In this document: positions 25,098 to 33,972 of the stretch, one piece after another
Position numbering within the stretch: the first letter of the stretch is position 1
Layout: each line of letters starts with the position of its first letter
Assembly (NCBI RefSeq): GCF_003173575.1
Contig: NZ_QGNY01000003.1
Span: 62,001-126,000, forward strand
Length of the DNA: 64,000 nucleotides
Source of the DNA: Pedobacter paludis
Lineage (GTDB): Bacteria > Bacteroidota > Bacteroidia > Sphingobacteriales > Sphingobacteriaceae
Direction: 5' to 3'
Notes under the pieces: model-generated
Databases searched by the model: none
What the model was told of the DNA's origin: nothing
Seen by the model: the letters and a program-made list of their open reading frames with translations, nothing else
Program-made: the position numbers and the translations under genes

Positions 25098-26270
25098 ATG
25101 CAGTCACCTTCACAATTATCCCGTACCGATATCCTACTCATGGCCTTTTGCACAGGCTTAATCGTTGCAAATATTTACTACTGCCAGCCATTGGTTATTT
25201 TGGTGGCCAAAGATTTTAATTTAACGGAAAGTTACGCAGGGCGAATCACTTATTTAACGCAGATTGGTTATGCGCTGGGGTTATTTCTTTTGGTACCACT
25301 TGGCGATATGTTCGAAAGGAAAAAACAAATCCTCGTAATAACCGGATTGGCAATAGCAGCGCTTTTGGTAGCTGCGGTTTCAAAAACATTTTTCCTGTTA
25401 GAATTTGCATCAGTACTCATTGGAGCCTGTTCTATTGTTCCACAGCTAATTTTACCATTGGCCGCTAACCTAAGTTCTGATGAAAATAGAGGAGCAAATA
25501 TTGGTATGATTATGAGCGGTCTCTTGGTTGGAATTTTAGCTTCGCGTGCAGTAAGCGGAAGCATTGGCTTTTGGCTTGGCTGGCGTTCAGTTTATTACAT
25601 GGCAGCAGGGATTTGTTTATTGCTAATTGGATTAATGGCCAAGCGTTTTCCACAAAGCTACCCCGCCTTTAAGGGAACTTATAAAGAGTTAATGCGTTCA
25701 ATGTTTGGTTACATTAAAACACAGCCAGCCCTACGCGAAACCTCAATTATTAACTTTTTGGCCTTTGCCATCATCAGCGCATTTTGGACAACCATGGTTT
25801 TGTTTCTGGCCAATCCTCCTTTTAACTTTCAAACCTTACAAATCGGTTTATTTGGAATTGCCGGTGCAGCCGGTGCCTTAGCAGCGCCATTGGTTGGAAA
25901 GCTAAGTGATGGAAATAACCCAAGGAAAAATTTAATGATCGGTTTTATCCTTCAGATCATCAGCATCGCTTTATTCTACTTTACCGGAAGCCATTTATAT
26001 CTTTTCGTAATCGGAATTGTTTTGATAGATATTGGTCAGCAGGCCATTCACGTAACCAACCAAACCCGTATTTACACTTTAATTCCTGAAGCTAGAAACA
26101 GACTAAACACCATTTTTATGTCGGTTAGCTTTATCGGTGCAAGCTGTGGTTCTGCATTGGGCTTATTCCTTTGGGATCATGGTGGCTGGGCTTTGTTCTG
26201 CTACGGGATGATGGGAATCATTGTCCTCAATATTTTAATTTATCAGTTCTACGGAAGAAAAACAGCATAG
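25098..26270 (+). CDS. MFS transporter
   Basis: The ATG at 25098 gives 390 residues (MQSPSQLSRTD); a TTG reading from 25050 adds 16 unlikely residues. It has twelve hydrophobic segments and the loop 2-3 motif GDMFERKKQ. The N-terminal region VANIYYCQPL is characteristic of a subgroup of bacterial MFS drug/metabolite exporters (YgaY/YnfM-like). The substrate is unknown. The GNAT gene follows 7 bases downstream. Confidence 0.88.
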   Translation: MQSPSQLSRTDILLMAFCTGLIVANIYYCQPLVILVAKDFNLTESYAGRITYLTQIGYALGLFLLVPLGDMFERKKQILVITGLAIAALLVAAVSKTFFLLEFASVLIGACSIVPQLILPLAANLSSDENRGANIGMIMSGLLVGILASRAVSGSIGFWLGWRSVYYMAAGICLLLIGLMAKRFPQSYPAFKGTYKELMRSMFGYIKTQPALRETSIINFLAFAIISAFWTTMVLFLANPPFNFQTLQIGLFGIAGAAGALAAPLVGKLSDGNNPRKNLMIGFILQIISIALFYFTGSHLYLFVIGIVLIDIGQQAIHVTNQTRIYTLIPEARNRLNTIFMSVSFIGASCGSALGLFLWDHGGWALFCYGMMGIIVLNILIYQFYGRKTA

Positions 26271-26277
26271 TTATTTA

Positions 26278-26685
26278 ATGGTTCAAATAGAACAAATATT
26301 CCCATCGTTAACCTGGCGCATTCGGCATGAGGCCATGTATGCAGATCAACCCTTCGATATTGTTAAGCTTGAGGATGATTTTGATGGAATTCATTTCGGG
26401 CTTTATGCCGATCATAAACTAACAGGAGTGGTTTCTTTGTTTTCTCATGGAGATGTTTATCAGTTTAGAAAACTCGCTATTCTGCCTAATGCTCAAAAAC
26501 TAGGTTATGGATCGCAATTGATTGAATATATCTTAGATTTTTGTAAAATTCAAAAAGCAACCAAATTATGGTGCAATGCCCGTGTAAATGCTAAAGAATT
26601 TTATTTTAAATTTGGCTTCCACGAAACCAATAAAATCTTTCAAAAAGACGGAAATGATTTTGTGGTAATGGAAAGGGGATTTTAG
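26278..26685 (+). CDS. GNAT-family N-acetyltransferase
   Basis: The protein has 135 residues and a single GNAT fold. The acetyl-CoA binding loop is seen in RKLAILPNAQKLGYGSQLIE (Q/R-x-x-G-x-G/A type), followed by LWCNARVNAKEFYFKFGF near the C-terminus. The acceptor is unknown. It is probably co-transcribed with the MFS gene. Confidence 0.87.
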   Translation: MVQIEQIFPSLTWRIRHEAMYADQPFDIVKLEDDFDGIHFGLYADHKLTGVVSLFSHGDVYQFRKLAILPNAQKLGYGSQLIEYILDFCKIQKATKLWCNARVNAKEFYFKFGFHETNKIFQKDGNDFVVMERGF

Positions 26686-26686
26686 A

Positions 26687-26812
26687 TTGTAGATTTACCC
26701 CAAAGGGATGCCTTTGGCACGAAATACGATTTAAAACCCACAAAAAATAAAAATGATTTTTCGATCGGTTTGGTACTTGCCAATCTAAAATCGTAAATCT
26801 AAAACCGTAAAT
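26687..26812. repeat. word-like intergenic repeat with inverted ends
   Basis: The spacer starts with TTGTAGATTTAC and ends with CGTAAATCTAAAACCGTAAA, so the ends are partly complementary (TAGATTTA / TAAATCTA). Inside is CCAAAGGGATGCCTTTGG, a 7-bp stem. It resembles other intergenic repeats in this window built from near-repeated short words. Confidence 0.5.
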
Positions 26813-26816
26813 AAAT

Positions 26817-27932
26817 ATGGCAAAGAAAAAAGAAGACGAAAAGAAAAAACACATTTCTGTTGTGACCAAAAAATCGCTACAGTTTCTTGAAGAATATATA
26901 AACAATGCTGCTCCTACTGGCTATGAATGGGAAGGACAAAAACTTTGGCTTAACTATTTAAAACCTTATATCGACGATCATTTTGTTGATAATTACGGAA
27001 CTGCAGTTGGCGTTATTAATCCAAAGGCGCCTTATAAGGTGGTTATAGAAGCACATGCCGATGAAATCTCTTGGTATGTAAACTTTATCACCAGTGATGG
27101 TTTAATTTATGTAATCCGTAACGGTGGTTCCGATCATCAGATCGCACCGTCAAAACGTGTAAATATCCATACAGAAAAAGGCATGGTTAAAGCTGTTTTC
27201 GGTTGGCCAGCCATCCACACAAGACATGGTGAAAAAGAACAGGCACCAGAACTTAAAAACATTTTCTTGGACTGTGGTTGTACTTCAAAAGAAGAGGTAG
27301 AAAAATTGGGCATTCATGTGGGTTGTGTAATTACTTACGAAGATGAATTTATGGTTTTAAACGACCGCTATTATGTTGGTCGTGCATTAGATAACCGTGT
27401 TGGTGGTTTTATGATTGCCGAGGTTGCACGTTTATTAAAAGAGAACAAGAAAAAACTTCCATTCGGTTTGTACATTGTTAACTCGGTGCAAGAAGAAATT
27501 GGTCTTCGCGGTGCAGAAATGATTGCGCAACGCATTAAACCAAACGTGGCAATCGTGACTGATGTAACTCATGATACCACTACGCCAATGATCAACAAAA
27601 ACGTTCAGGGCGACTTAGCTTCGGGTAAAGGGCCAGTAGTATCATATGCGCCAGCGGTTCAAACCAACCTGAACAAATTGCTGATTAAAACTGCAGAGAA
27701 AAACGAAATTCCTTTTCAGCGCCAGGCATCATCTCGTTCTACAGGCACAGATACCGATGCTTTCGCATATTCGAACGGCGGTGTTCCATCTGCATTAATT
27801 TCTTTGCCATTGCGCTACATGCATACCACCGTAGAAATGGTACACAAAGAAGACGTAGATAATGTAATCAGCTTAATTTACGAGAGCTTGCTGAATATTA
27901 AAGACGGGCAGGATTTCAGGGAATTTAAGTAG
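26817..27932 (+). CDS. M42-family metallopeptidase (aminopeptidase/endoglucanase type)
   Basis: The protein has 371 residues. The di-metal ligands of M42 enzymes appear in order: VIEAHADEISW (His, catalytic Asp), GRALDNRVGG (bridging Asp), NSVQEEIGLRGA (Glu pair), IVTDVTHD (Asp) and the late His in LRYMHTTVE. The N-terminus is Lys/Glu-rich. It is a cytosolic aminopeptidase trimming peptides, probably dodecameric as in the family. A terminator lies about 60 bases downstream. Confidence 0.92.
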   Translation: MAKKKEDEKKKHISVVTKKSLQFLEEYINNAAPTGYEWEGQKLWLNYLKPYIDDHFVDNYGTAVGVINPKAPYKVVIEAHADEISWYVNFITSDGLIYVIRNGGSDHQIAPSKRVNIHTEKGMVKAVFGWPAIHTRHGEKEQAPELKNIFLDCGCTSKEEVEKLGIHVGCVITYEDEFMVLNDRYYVGRALDNRVGGFMIAEVARLLKENKKKLPFGLYIVNSVQEEIGLRGAEMIAQRIKPNVAIVTDVTHDTTTPMINKNVQGDLASGKGPVVSYAPAVQTNLNKLLIKTAEKNEIPFQRQASSRSTGTDTDAFAYSNGGVPSALISLPLRYMHTTVEMVHKEDVDNVISLIYESLLNIKDGQDFREFK

Positions 27933-27992
27933 GATAGAAAAGAGCAAAGATAAAGGAACAAAGAGCAAAGATAAAGGGCAAGGATTAAAGAT

Positions 27993-28024
27993 AGGTCTAG
28001 GATTAATTTCTTAGACCTTTTATT
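27993..28024 (+). terminator. terminator of the M42 peptidase gene
   Basis: AGGTCTA (27993-27999) and TAGACCT (28012-28018) form a 7-bp stem with a TTT-rich tail. The stretch before it, 27936-27992, is a word-like repeat of AGAGCAAAGATAAAG units. Confidence 0.55.
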
Positions 28025-28215
28025 ATTTAATAGAAAAGCATTTGCAGTGCACAAATTACACAACAGTCCTGCCAATGTTGCAAGTCCCGAAGAAAAATCG
28101 GGCGCTTTCCACGTATGTCGGGTTTATTTGGTTGGGCAACTGCAAAAAACTTAGTAACCTTACTTGATATCTACCAAAACATAAACTTCGCCGAATTGTC
28201 TTAGATAAAAAGCAA

Positions 28216-28905
28216 ATGAAGAAAATTGTATTAATTCGCCACGGACAAAGCCTTTGGAATTTAGAAAACCGTTTTACAGGCTGGACAGATGTAGATTTAT
28301 CAGAAAGTGGCTATTTAGAGGCCAAAAAGGCTGGTGCAATTTTAAAAAAACACGATTATAATTTCGATATCGCCTTTACTTCTCTTCTTAAAAGAGCCAT
28401 AAAAACATTGCACATTGTTTTAGAAGAACTCGATCATCTTTGGATTCCCGAACAAAAAACATGGCATTTAAACGAACGCTTTTACGGCGCATTACAAGGA
28501 CTCAACAAACAGGAAACTGCAGATAAATTTGGTTTAGAACAAGTAAATAAATGGAGACGGGATCCGGATGAAGAACCACCGGCCATAACAAAAGAAGACC
28601 CACGCTATCCGGGCAACGATTTACGTTACCAATCTTTAAAATTAGAAAACCTTCCACTAACCGAAAACCTAAGCGATACAATTGCCCGAGTTTTACCTTT
28701 TTGGAACGAAGCCATTGTACCAGCAATAAGCCAGAACGAAAAGGTAATTATATCGGCACATGGCAATAGCTTAAGAGCTTTAATAAAATACCTCGATAAT
28801 TTATCCAACGATGAGGTTACAGCATTGGAAATTCCTACCGGTGTTCCATTGGTTTACGAACTGGATGATAATCTTCAAAAAATAAGACACTATTATCTTG
28901 AATAA
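28216..28905 (+). CDS. gpmA: 2,3-bisphosphoglycerate-dependent phosphoglycerate mutase
   Basis: The protein has 229 residues. The phospho-His motif is [10 protein letters not shown], then [28 protein letters not shown] and [11 protein letters not shown] with the second His. It interconverts 3- and 2-phosphoglycerate in glycolysis and gluconeogenesis. It is a single-gene unit. Confidence 0.95.
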   Translation: MKKIVLIRHGQSLWNLENRFTGWTDVDLSESGYLEAKKAGAILKKHDYNFDIAFTSLLKRAIKTLHIVLEELDHLWIPEQKTWHLNERFYGALQGLNKQETADKFGLEQVNKWRRDPDEEPPAITKEDPRYPGNDLRYQSLKLENLPLTENLSDTIARVLPFWNEAIVPAISQNEKVIISAHGNSLRALIKYLDNLSNDEVTALEIPTGVPLVYELDDNLQKIRHYYLE

Positions 28906-29128
28906 AAATTCGAGCAACATTTGCAATAAAAATGATCGGGTCTAAAAAACAATCTTTAAGCCTCTTAAAATTAACCATTTATAAAATTTAATAAAGAACA
29001 TCACTTTCTTACTCCGTATGGTTGTATATGTGGATTTTTTAAATTGACTGTAACAAATTCATTATATTTATATCATAAATGGTTCCTCGCCATTCAACCA
29101 AACTTATTATTCTTTACCATTATTTGTT

Positions 29129-29539
29129 ATGGATGCTCGTATCAACACCAAGAAAACGGATTTTTCTATGATCTGTGATAGCCATTGGGATGTAATCTTT
29201 GATCATGTTAGGCTCGGTTTTTGGGAGTTTCAGTTCGAATCTGGGATTTTGCATACCAGTTCTACCTGTAAAAGAAATTACGGTCTTTTGGCTGATGCCA
29301 GTTTTACTTTCGATGATTTATTAGGAATGATTTTGCCCGAAGATTTGGATATCATGCAGGATGAAATCCAATTAACCATATCTGGAGAACGAAGCAGTTA
29401 CAATGTACAATATAGAATTAAACGTGCGGATGGAGCCATTAGAAAAATAAAAGTAGACGGTATTTTGCTACAAGAAACCGGCGAAATCAGCAAAATTATT
29501 GGCACCAGCCAAGACATTACAGATTTTGCAGTTAACTAA
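29129..29539 (+). CDS. stand-alone PAS domain protein
   Basis: The protein has 136 residues and one PAS_3-type fold: LGFWEFQFESGIL for the first strands, MILPEDLDIMQDE for the helix, and YRIKRADGAIRKIKVDG, then IIGTSQDITDF as the closing strands. It has no kinase, cyclase or HTH output domain, so it may act through a partner. Its last 4 bases overlap the end of the convergent AraC gene. Confidence 0.75.
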   Translation: MDARINTKKTDFSMICDSHWDVIFDHVRLGFWEFQFESGILHTSSTCKRNYGLLADASFTFDDLLGMILPEDLDIMQDEIQLTISGERSSYNVQYRIKRADGAIRKIKVDGILLQETGEISKIIGTSQDITDFAVN

Positions 29540-30426
29540 TTTAATACTTGCCGTTTAAACTGATTTGGGCTAATTCCAACTTCCTTTTTAAATAACCTAG
29601 AAAAGTATGGTAAATTTTCAAAGCCCAGATTATAAGCCGTTTCTGCAATATTGGTATCCGAAACTTTTAACATATTTTTAGCTTCGGTAATTAAGAAAAT
29701 ATGAATCAATTCTAAAGCGGTTTTACCCGTTTCCTTTTTTAATAAATCGCTAAGATACCTAGAACTTAAATTAAGGCTCGCAGCCATCAGTTTTACTGTT
29801 GGCAATCCCTTTTCTGCCAAAAATCCTTTTTCGAAATAGCTCGAAAGACTTTCGTTAAATTTAGATACCACCTTACCTGACAACGCTGTTCGATTAATAA
29901 ACTGCCTTTTATAAAACCGTTGGGCATATTTTAAAATCGAATCTATATAACCAATAATTATCTCGCGACTATATTCATCCTGATTATTATAGTATTCGCC
30001 TTCTATTTTATGGTAAAGATCCCAAATAATTTCTTCTTCATTTGGCGATAAATGCAGGGCTTCGCTCGTTTCATAATCGAAATATCCGTACTTCTTAATT
30101 TCGGAATGAAGCGGGTGTCCGTTTAAAAAATCCTCGTGTAAAAAAATCAAAAAACCATCTTCCTCAAATTCTAGATTTTTCATTTCCATTACCTGCCGAG
30201 GCTTAATAAACGACATATAACCCAGATCATGATCATACTTTGTTCTTCCATAAAGAAACGTTCCCGATTTAAGTTTTTTAAATCCGATAATGTAAAAATC
30301 TGTGGTAAATTCTCTATCTCCAATCGAACAGCTTTTATCGCACTGAACAACACTAACCAACGGGTTTTCTGGAAGCTTAAAACCGTTTTCACGATGAAGC
30401 TGATTAAGACTGCTGTAATGTTTCAT
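29536..30426 (-). CDS. AraC-family transcriptional regulator
   Basis: The ATG at 30426 gives 296 residues (MKHYSSLNQLHRENG). The N-terminal half is a cupin-like sensor domain. The C-terminal HTH_18 pair lies at about residues 195-295: LPTVKLMAASLNLSSRYLSD and DTNIAETAYNLGFENLPYFS, ending with VGISPNQFKR. It faces the SDR gene upstream in the same direction (83 bases), and could regulate it. Confidence 0.9.
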   Translation of the reverse strand: MKHYSSLNQLHRENGFKLPENPLVSVVQCDKSCSIGDREFTTDFYIIGFKKLKSGTFLYGRTKYDHDLGYMSFIKPRQVMEMKNLEFEEDGFLIFLHEDFLNGHPLHSEIKKYGYFDYETSEALHLSPNEEEIIWDLYHKIEGEYYNNQDEYSREIIIGYIDSILKYAQRFYKRQFINRTALSGKVVSKFNESLSSYFEKGFLAEKGLPTVKLMAASLNLSSRYLSDLLKKETGKTALELIHIFLITEAKNMLKVSDTNIAETAYNLGFENLPYFSRLFKKEVGISPNQFKRQVLN

Positions 30427-30509
30427 GATATACAATTTTAACAAAAATCTACGCTGTAAAACGCAGATTTTTGTCAGTTTATTTAAAGATTTTCGAGTTA
30501 AAACTTCAC

Positions 30510-31328
30510 TTATTTTCCGTGTGCAGCTATGGCTACATCCTTCCAGTCTTCCCAGCTTGCCAATCTTTCTGCATATACCTGCTTAACCCATGGCAAAGCT
30601 ACTTTACCTAAGAAATACCTAAGCGGTGGCTGTTCAGCATCAACCAATTTTAAAATCGCATCAACAGTAGCAGCTGGCACACCAAAACTATCTTCGGTTA
30701 AGCCTGCATTAAAAGCCTCTTTAACACCATCATAAGCGCTTATTGTTTCAGTGCGAATTGCAGAACCACCTGCCCAATCGGTATCGAAGCCATTAGGCTC
30801 TACCAGTGTAACATTTATACCAAAACCTTTTACCTCAGTTGCCAAAGTCTCACTTAAACCTTCAACGGCAAATTTCGATGCATTATAAATACCCAAAACC
30901 GGAAGCGTTGCTATGCCAAGTACACTAGAAACTTGAATAATATGGCCCGAGCCTTGTTCTCGCATAACTGGAAGAACAGCCTGTGTCATCCATAAAAGTC
31001 CAAAAACATTAGTTTCAATTTGGTCTCTTGCTTCTTTTTCCGATGTTTCTTCAATTGCACCGAATAAGCCATAACCAGCATTGTTAATCAGCACATCAAT
31101 TCGTCCGAAATGATCTTTAGCTTTTTTTACTGCATCAAAATCTGCAGCTCTATCGTTAACATCTAATTTTATCGGAAGAATTTGATCGCCATAAGTAGAA
31201 ACCAAATCACTCAAGGTACTTAAATCTCTCGCGGTTGCTACTACTTGATCACCACGTTTTAAAAATGCTTCTGCCCAGATTTTACCAAATCCACGAGAAG
31301 CGCCAGTAATAAAAATTGTTTTAGCCAT
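30510..31328 (-). CDS. short-chain dehydrogenase/reductase
   Basis: The protein has 272 residues. The dinucleotide site is TGASRGFG (9-16 region), with NNAGYG at about 82-87, active-site Ser at about 135 and YNASK (Y148, K152). A classical SDR, NADP-type by its basic residue after the Gly motif. The substrate is unknown. The AraC gene lies downstream on the same strand. Confidence 0.92.
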   Translation of the reverse strand: MAKTIFITGASRGFGKIWAEAFLKRGDQVVATARDLSTLSDLVSTYGDQILPIKLDVNDRAADFDAVKKAKDHFGRIDVLINNAGYGLFGAIEETSEKEARDQIETNVFGLLWMTQAVLPVMREQGSGHIIQVSSVLGIATLPVLGIYNASKFAVEGLSETLATEVKGFGINVTLVEPNGFDTDWAGGSAIRTETISAYDGVKEAFNAGLTEDSFGVPAATVDAILKLVDAEQPPLRYFLGKVALPWVKQVYAERLASWEDWKDVAIAAHGK

Positions 31329-31415
31329 TGCTTTATTATTAATTTATAAAGCAAATTTATAGCGTTAAGGCGAGCCAGATTTATACAAAAGTCGGGATTA
31401 ATGATACATATTAAC

Positions 31416-32522
31416 TTACTTGATGAATACTTTTTTTCCCGTTTTTGCAGAGGTTTTGGCAGCCTCTAAAATTTTAACCACAATTAAATTGTTTTCTAGA
31501 GAAGATAAATCATTTACCGGCTGAATTTCGTTTTTAAGCACTGCCGATAAGTAGCCCAAATGATTTGCATAAGCCGTGGTCAATGGTTTAGCTTTATAAA
31601 TTGAATATTCTGATTTTCCGCTTTCTTTAGTACGAAGGTTTTGCTCATTTACAGCCTGTATATAACCGGTTTTCCCAAAAACCTCTAAATCTTTTATACT
31701 AAATGGCCAATTCCAAGAGGCCTCTATAATTCCCGTTGCATCGGCATATTCCAATACAATTGTCGCGTCATCATCAACCTTTGGATATACATCTTTTTTA
31801 ATTTGGTGCGTAATGGCAGAAACCGAAACGGGCGCTTGACCATCCATAAGCCAAGTCATTAAATTTGCGCCGTAACAACCGAAATCTACCAATGCTCCTG
31901 CCCCATTTTTATTTGGGTCGGTTAACCAAGTTAAAAACTCTTTACTTACGCCTATTTCTTTCGGTCCTTGATGGCCATCATGAACAATCATTTTTCGGAT
32001 TGGCCCAATTGAACTTTTTTCTTTAATATTTAAATAAGCTTCCTGATTACTTGGATACCAAGTGGTTTCATAATTGGTAAGCAAATGAATTTTATATTTT
32101 TTTGCCAGCTCTGCCATTTTCTGCGCTTGTTTAACATTCATTGCCAGAGGTTTTTCTACCATGACCGAAACACCCAAGGGAGCTGCAGTTTCTACAACAG
32201 CAAGGTGATCGCTTATTGCATTGTATGCCAAAACAACATCTGGCTTTTTCTTTTTAAGCAGAGCCGTTAAGTCTGGGTAAAACAGACTGTCTGCAAGTTT
32301 AAAGCGACTTTTAAATCGATCCACCAATTCGGGGTTTACCTCTGCAATCCCTGTAATATTTACTTAGCCTTTTTGATAACTATTCATAATCAGATAAATA
32401 TGATCATGATTTAGGCCAGCAATCGCCACATTAAGTTTTTGAGCTCTAACACAAAGTGATAAGCAGATAAAAGTTAAAAGGATTAATCCTTTAAAACAGG
32501 TGGATAAAGTGACCATTTTCAT
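31416..32522 (-). pseudogene. Gfo/Idh/MocA-family oxidoreductase with premature stop
   Basis: A start at 32522 gives a signal peptide ending near CVRAQ, then the Rossmann start LNVAIAGLNHDH, then codon 53 is TAA (32364-32366) right after NSYQKG. The same frame continues VNITGIAEVNPELVD and runs to the stop at 31416, with the family motif MVEKPLAMN and the C-terminal domain. One base change (for example GAA to TAA) explains it. The remaining open frame, from a GTG at 32327, lacks the NAD-binding glycines. Without readthrough the gene is probably inactive. Confidence 0.8.
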
Positions 32523-32743
32523 AGTAATCTATATTGGTGATTCTACAAGTTATACATTAATGCTTTTGTTATCAGATCTACATGAAAATATTACAAATTT
32601 TATTCACCACACATTTTAATTTTTATATTCGCAAAGCGAATTTTGAATGATTAAATTCCTTCCTCCCGATTTCAAATACATTCATCCCAATTAAATAATG
32701 AAACTACCGATATTAAACTTGGTAAGAATACTTTTTTATTGAA

Positions 32744-33361
32744 ATGGATACCAAAAAGCTAAATTACTTTTCAGGCATTATACTATCTATATTTATAAGC
32801 CTGCACTTATTCAATCATTTTTACAGTGTATTTGGAATTTTACACCACATACATTTGATGAATGCTCTACGTATGGTTTACAGAAATGCATTTATAGAAT
32901 CAATTTTATTATTAGCTGTATTTGTTCAAATAATTTCTGGGTTTAGACTATTGAAAAAAAGGAAAAAAATCAATTTGTCGGGATTTAAAAAACTACAGAT
33001 CTGGACTGGAATTTATCTCTCAATATTTTTAATTATCCATTTATTGGCCGTATTCGTTGGCCGATATTATTTACATCTAGACACCAATATCTATTTTGGT
33101 GTTGCAGGATTAAATGTATTTCCATTTAACTTATTTTTTATTCCATATTATTCACTGGCTATAATCTCCGTATTTGGACATGTCGCTTCCATACACCAAT
33201 CCAAAGCTGAGCGGAGTTTTATTGGGTTAAATCCAAATCGGCAGGCCATAATTATTGTATGTTTTGGAATTATATTTACTGGAGTTATCCTTTTTGGATT
33301 GACCAATCACTTCCATGGCCTTAAAATTCCGAAAGAATACAATGTACTTATTATGAAATGA
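32744..33361 (+). CDS. multi-helix membrane protein (205 aa), unknown
   Basis: The 205 residues form five hydrophobic segments. Histidines recur within or near helices: SLHLFNHF, the HHIH loop, IHLLAVF, and GHVASIH. This spacing recalls four-helix cytochrome b-type anchors such as those of succinate dehydrogenase, so heme binding is possible but unproven. No partner gene for an electron-transfer complex is nearby. Function unknown. Confidence 0.75.
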   Translation: MDTKKLNYFSGIILSIFISLHLFNHFYSVFGILHHIHLMNALRMVYRNAFIESILLLAVFVQIISGFRLLKKRKKINLSGFKKLQIWTGIYLSIFLIIHLLAVFVGRYYLHLDTNIYFGVAGLNVFPFNLFFIPYYSLAIISVFGHVASIHQSKAERSFIGLNPNRQAIIIVCFGIIFTGVILFGLTNHFHGLKIPKEYNVLIMK

Positions 33362-33413
33362 TTGGCTAAAATTGAAATGTGTTGTTTAAATTTATAGTTA
33401 AATTATAAATGTT

Positions 33414-33830
33414 ATGGCTCAGAATAAAACTACCGAAAACAATCTTAGTGTATCAGATTTTTTAAATAAAGTTGAGGATGAAGCGAAAAGAAAAGATAGT
33501 TTTGAATTGGTTCGTATCATTTCCAATACTACGGGTCTGGATGCCAAAATGTGGGGTACCGCAATAGTTGGATTTGGTAGTTATCATTACATTTATGAAA
33601 GTGGCCGTCAAGGCGATGCACCCTTGGTAGGTTTTTCTCCAAGAAAAGATGCTTTTTCACTTTACTTTTCTTCCCAATTTAAAGATCGAGAAGCTCTATT
33701 AAAAAAATTTGGCAAGCACAAAACTGCCAAAGCCTGTGTATACATTAAAAAGTTATCAGATATAGATATTAACATCTTAAAAGAGATGATAACTAATTCA
33801 GTAGAAAAAATTAAAAGCATGTACCCATAA
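33414..33830 (+). CDS. DUF1801 domain protein
   Basis: The 138 residues match the YdhG/DUF1801 fold: a first helix pair, MWGTAIVGFGSYHYIYESGRQGD-type core (here GFGSYHYIYESGRQGD), FSPRKDAFSLYF, and a closing VYIKKLSDIDINILKEM. The biological role of the family is unclear. It lies 53 bases after the membrane-protein gene. Confidence 0.85.
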   Translation: MAQNKTTENNLSVSDFLNKVEDEAKRKDSFELVRIISNTTGLDAKMWGTAIVGFGSYHYIYESGRQGDAPLVGFSPRKDAFSLYFSSQFKDREALLKKFGKHKTAKACVYIKKLSDIDINILKEMITNSVEKIKSMYP

Positions 33831-33972
33831 TTTATCCGAGGTATAATTCAAAAAAAAGACCTATAATCTGTTAATAAAGCAATTAACCTTGTAAATATGC
33901 AGTTACGAAATAATACACTAAGGTAAATTTCGCATATTTGATTATTCCTTATTTCAAACAAACTAACCGGAA

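Noticed and set aside
27936..27992. Tandem AGAGCAAAGATAAAG units that might be a CRISPR or VNTR
   Set aside because: The units are too short and imperfect with no spacers; not CRISPR. Treated as a word-like intergenic repeat.
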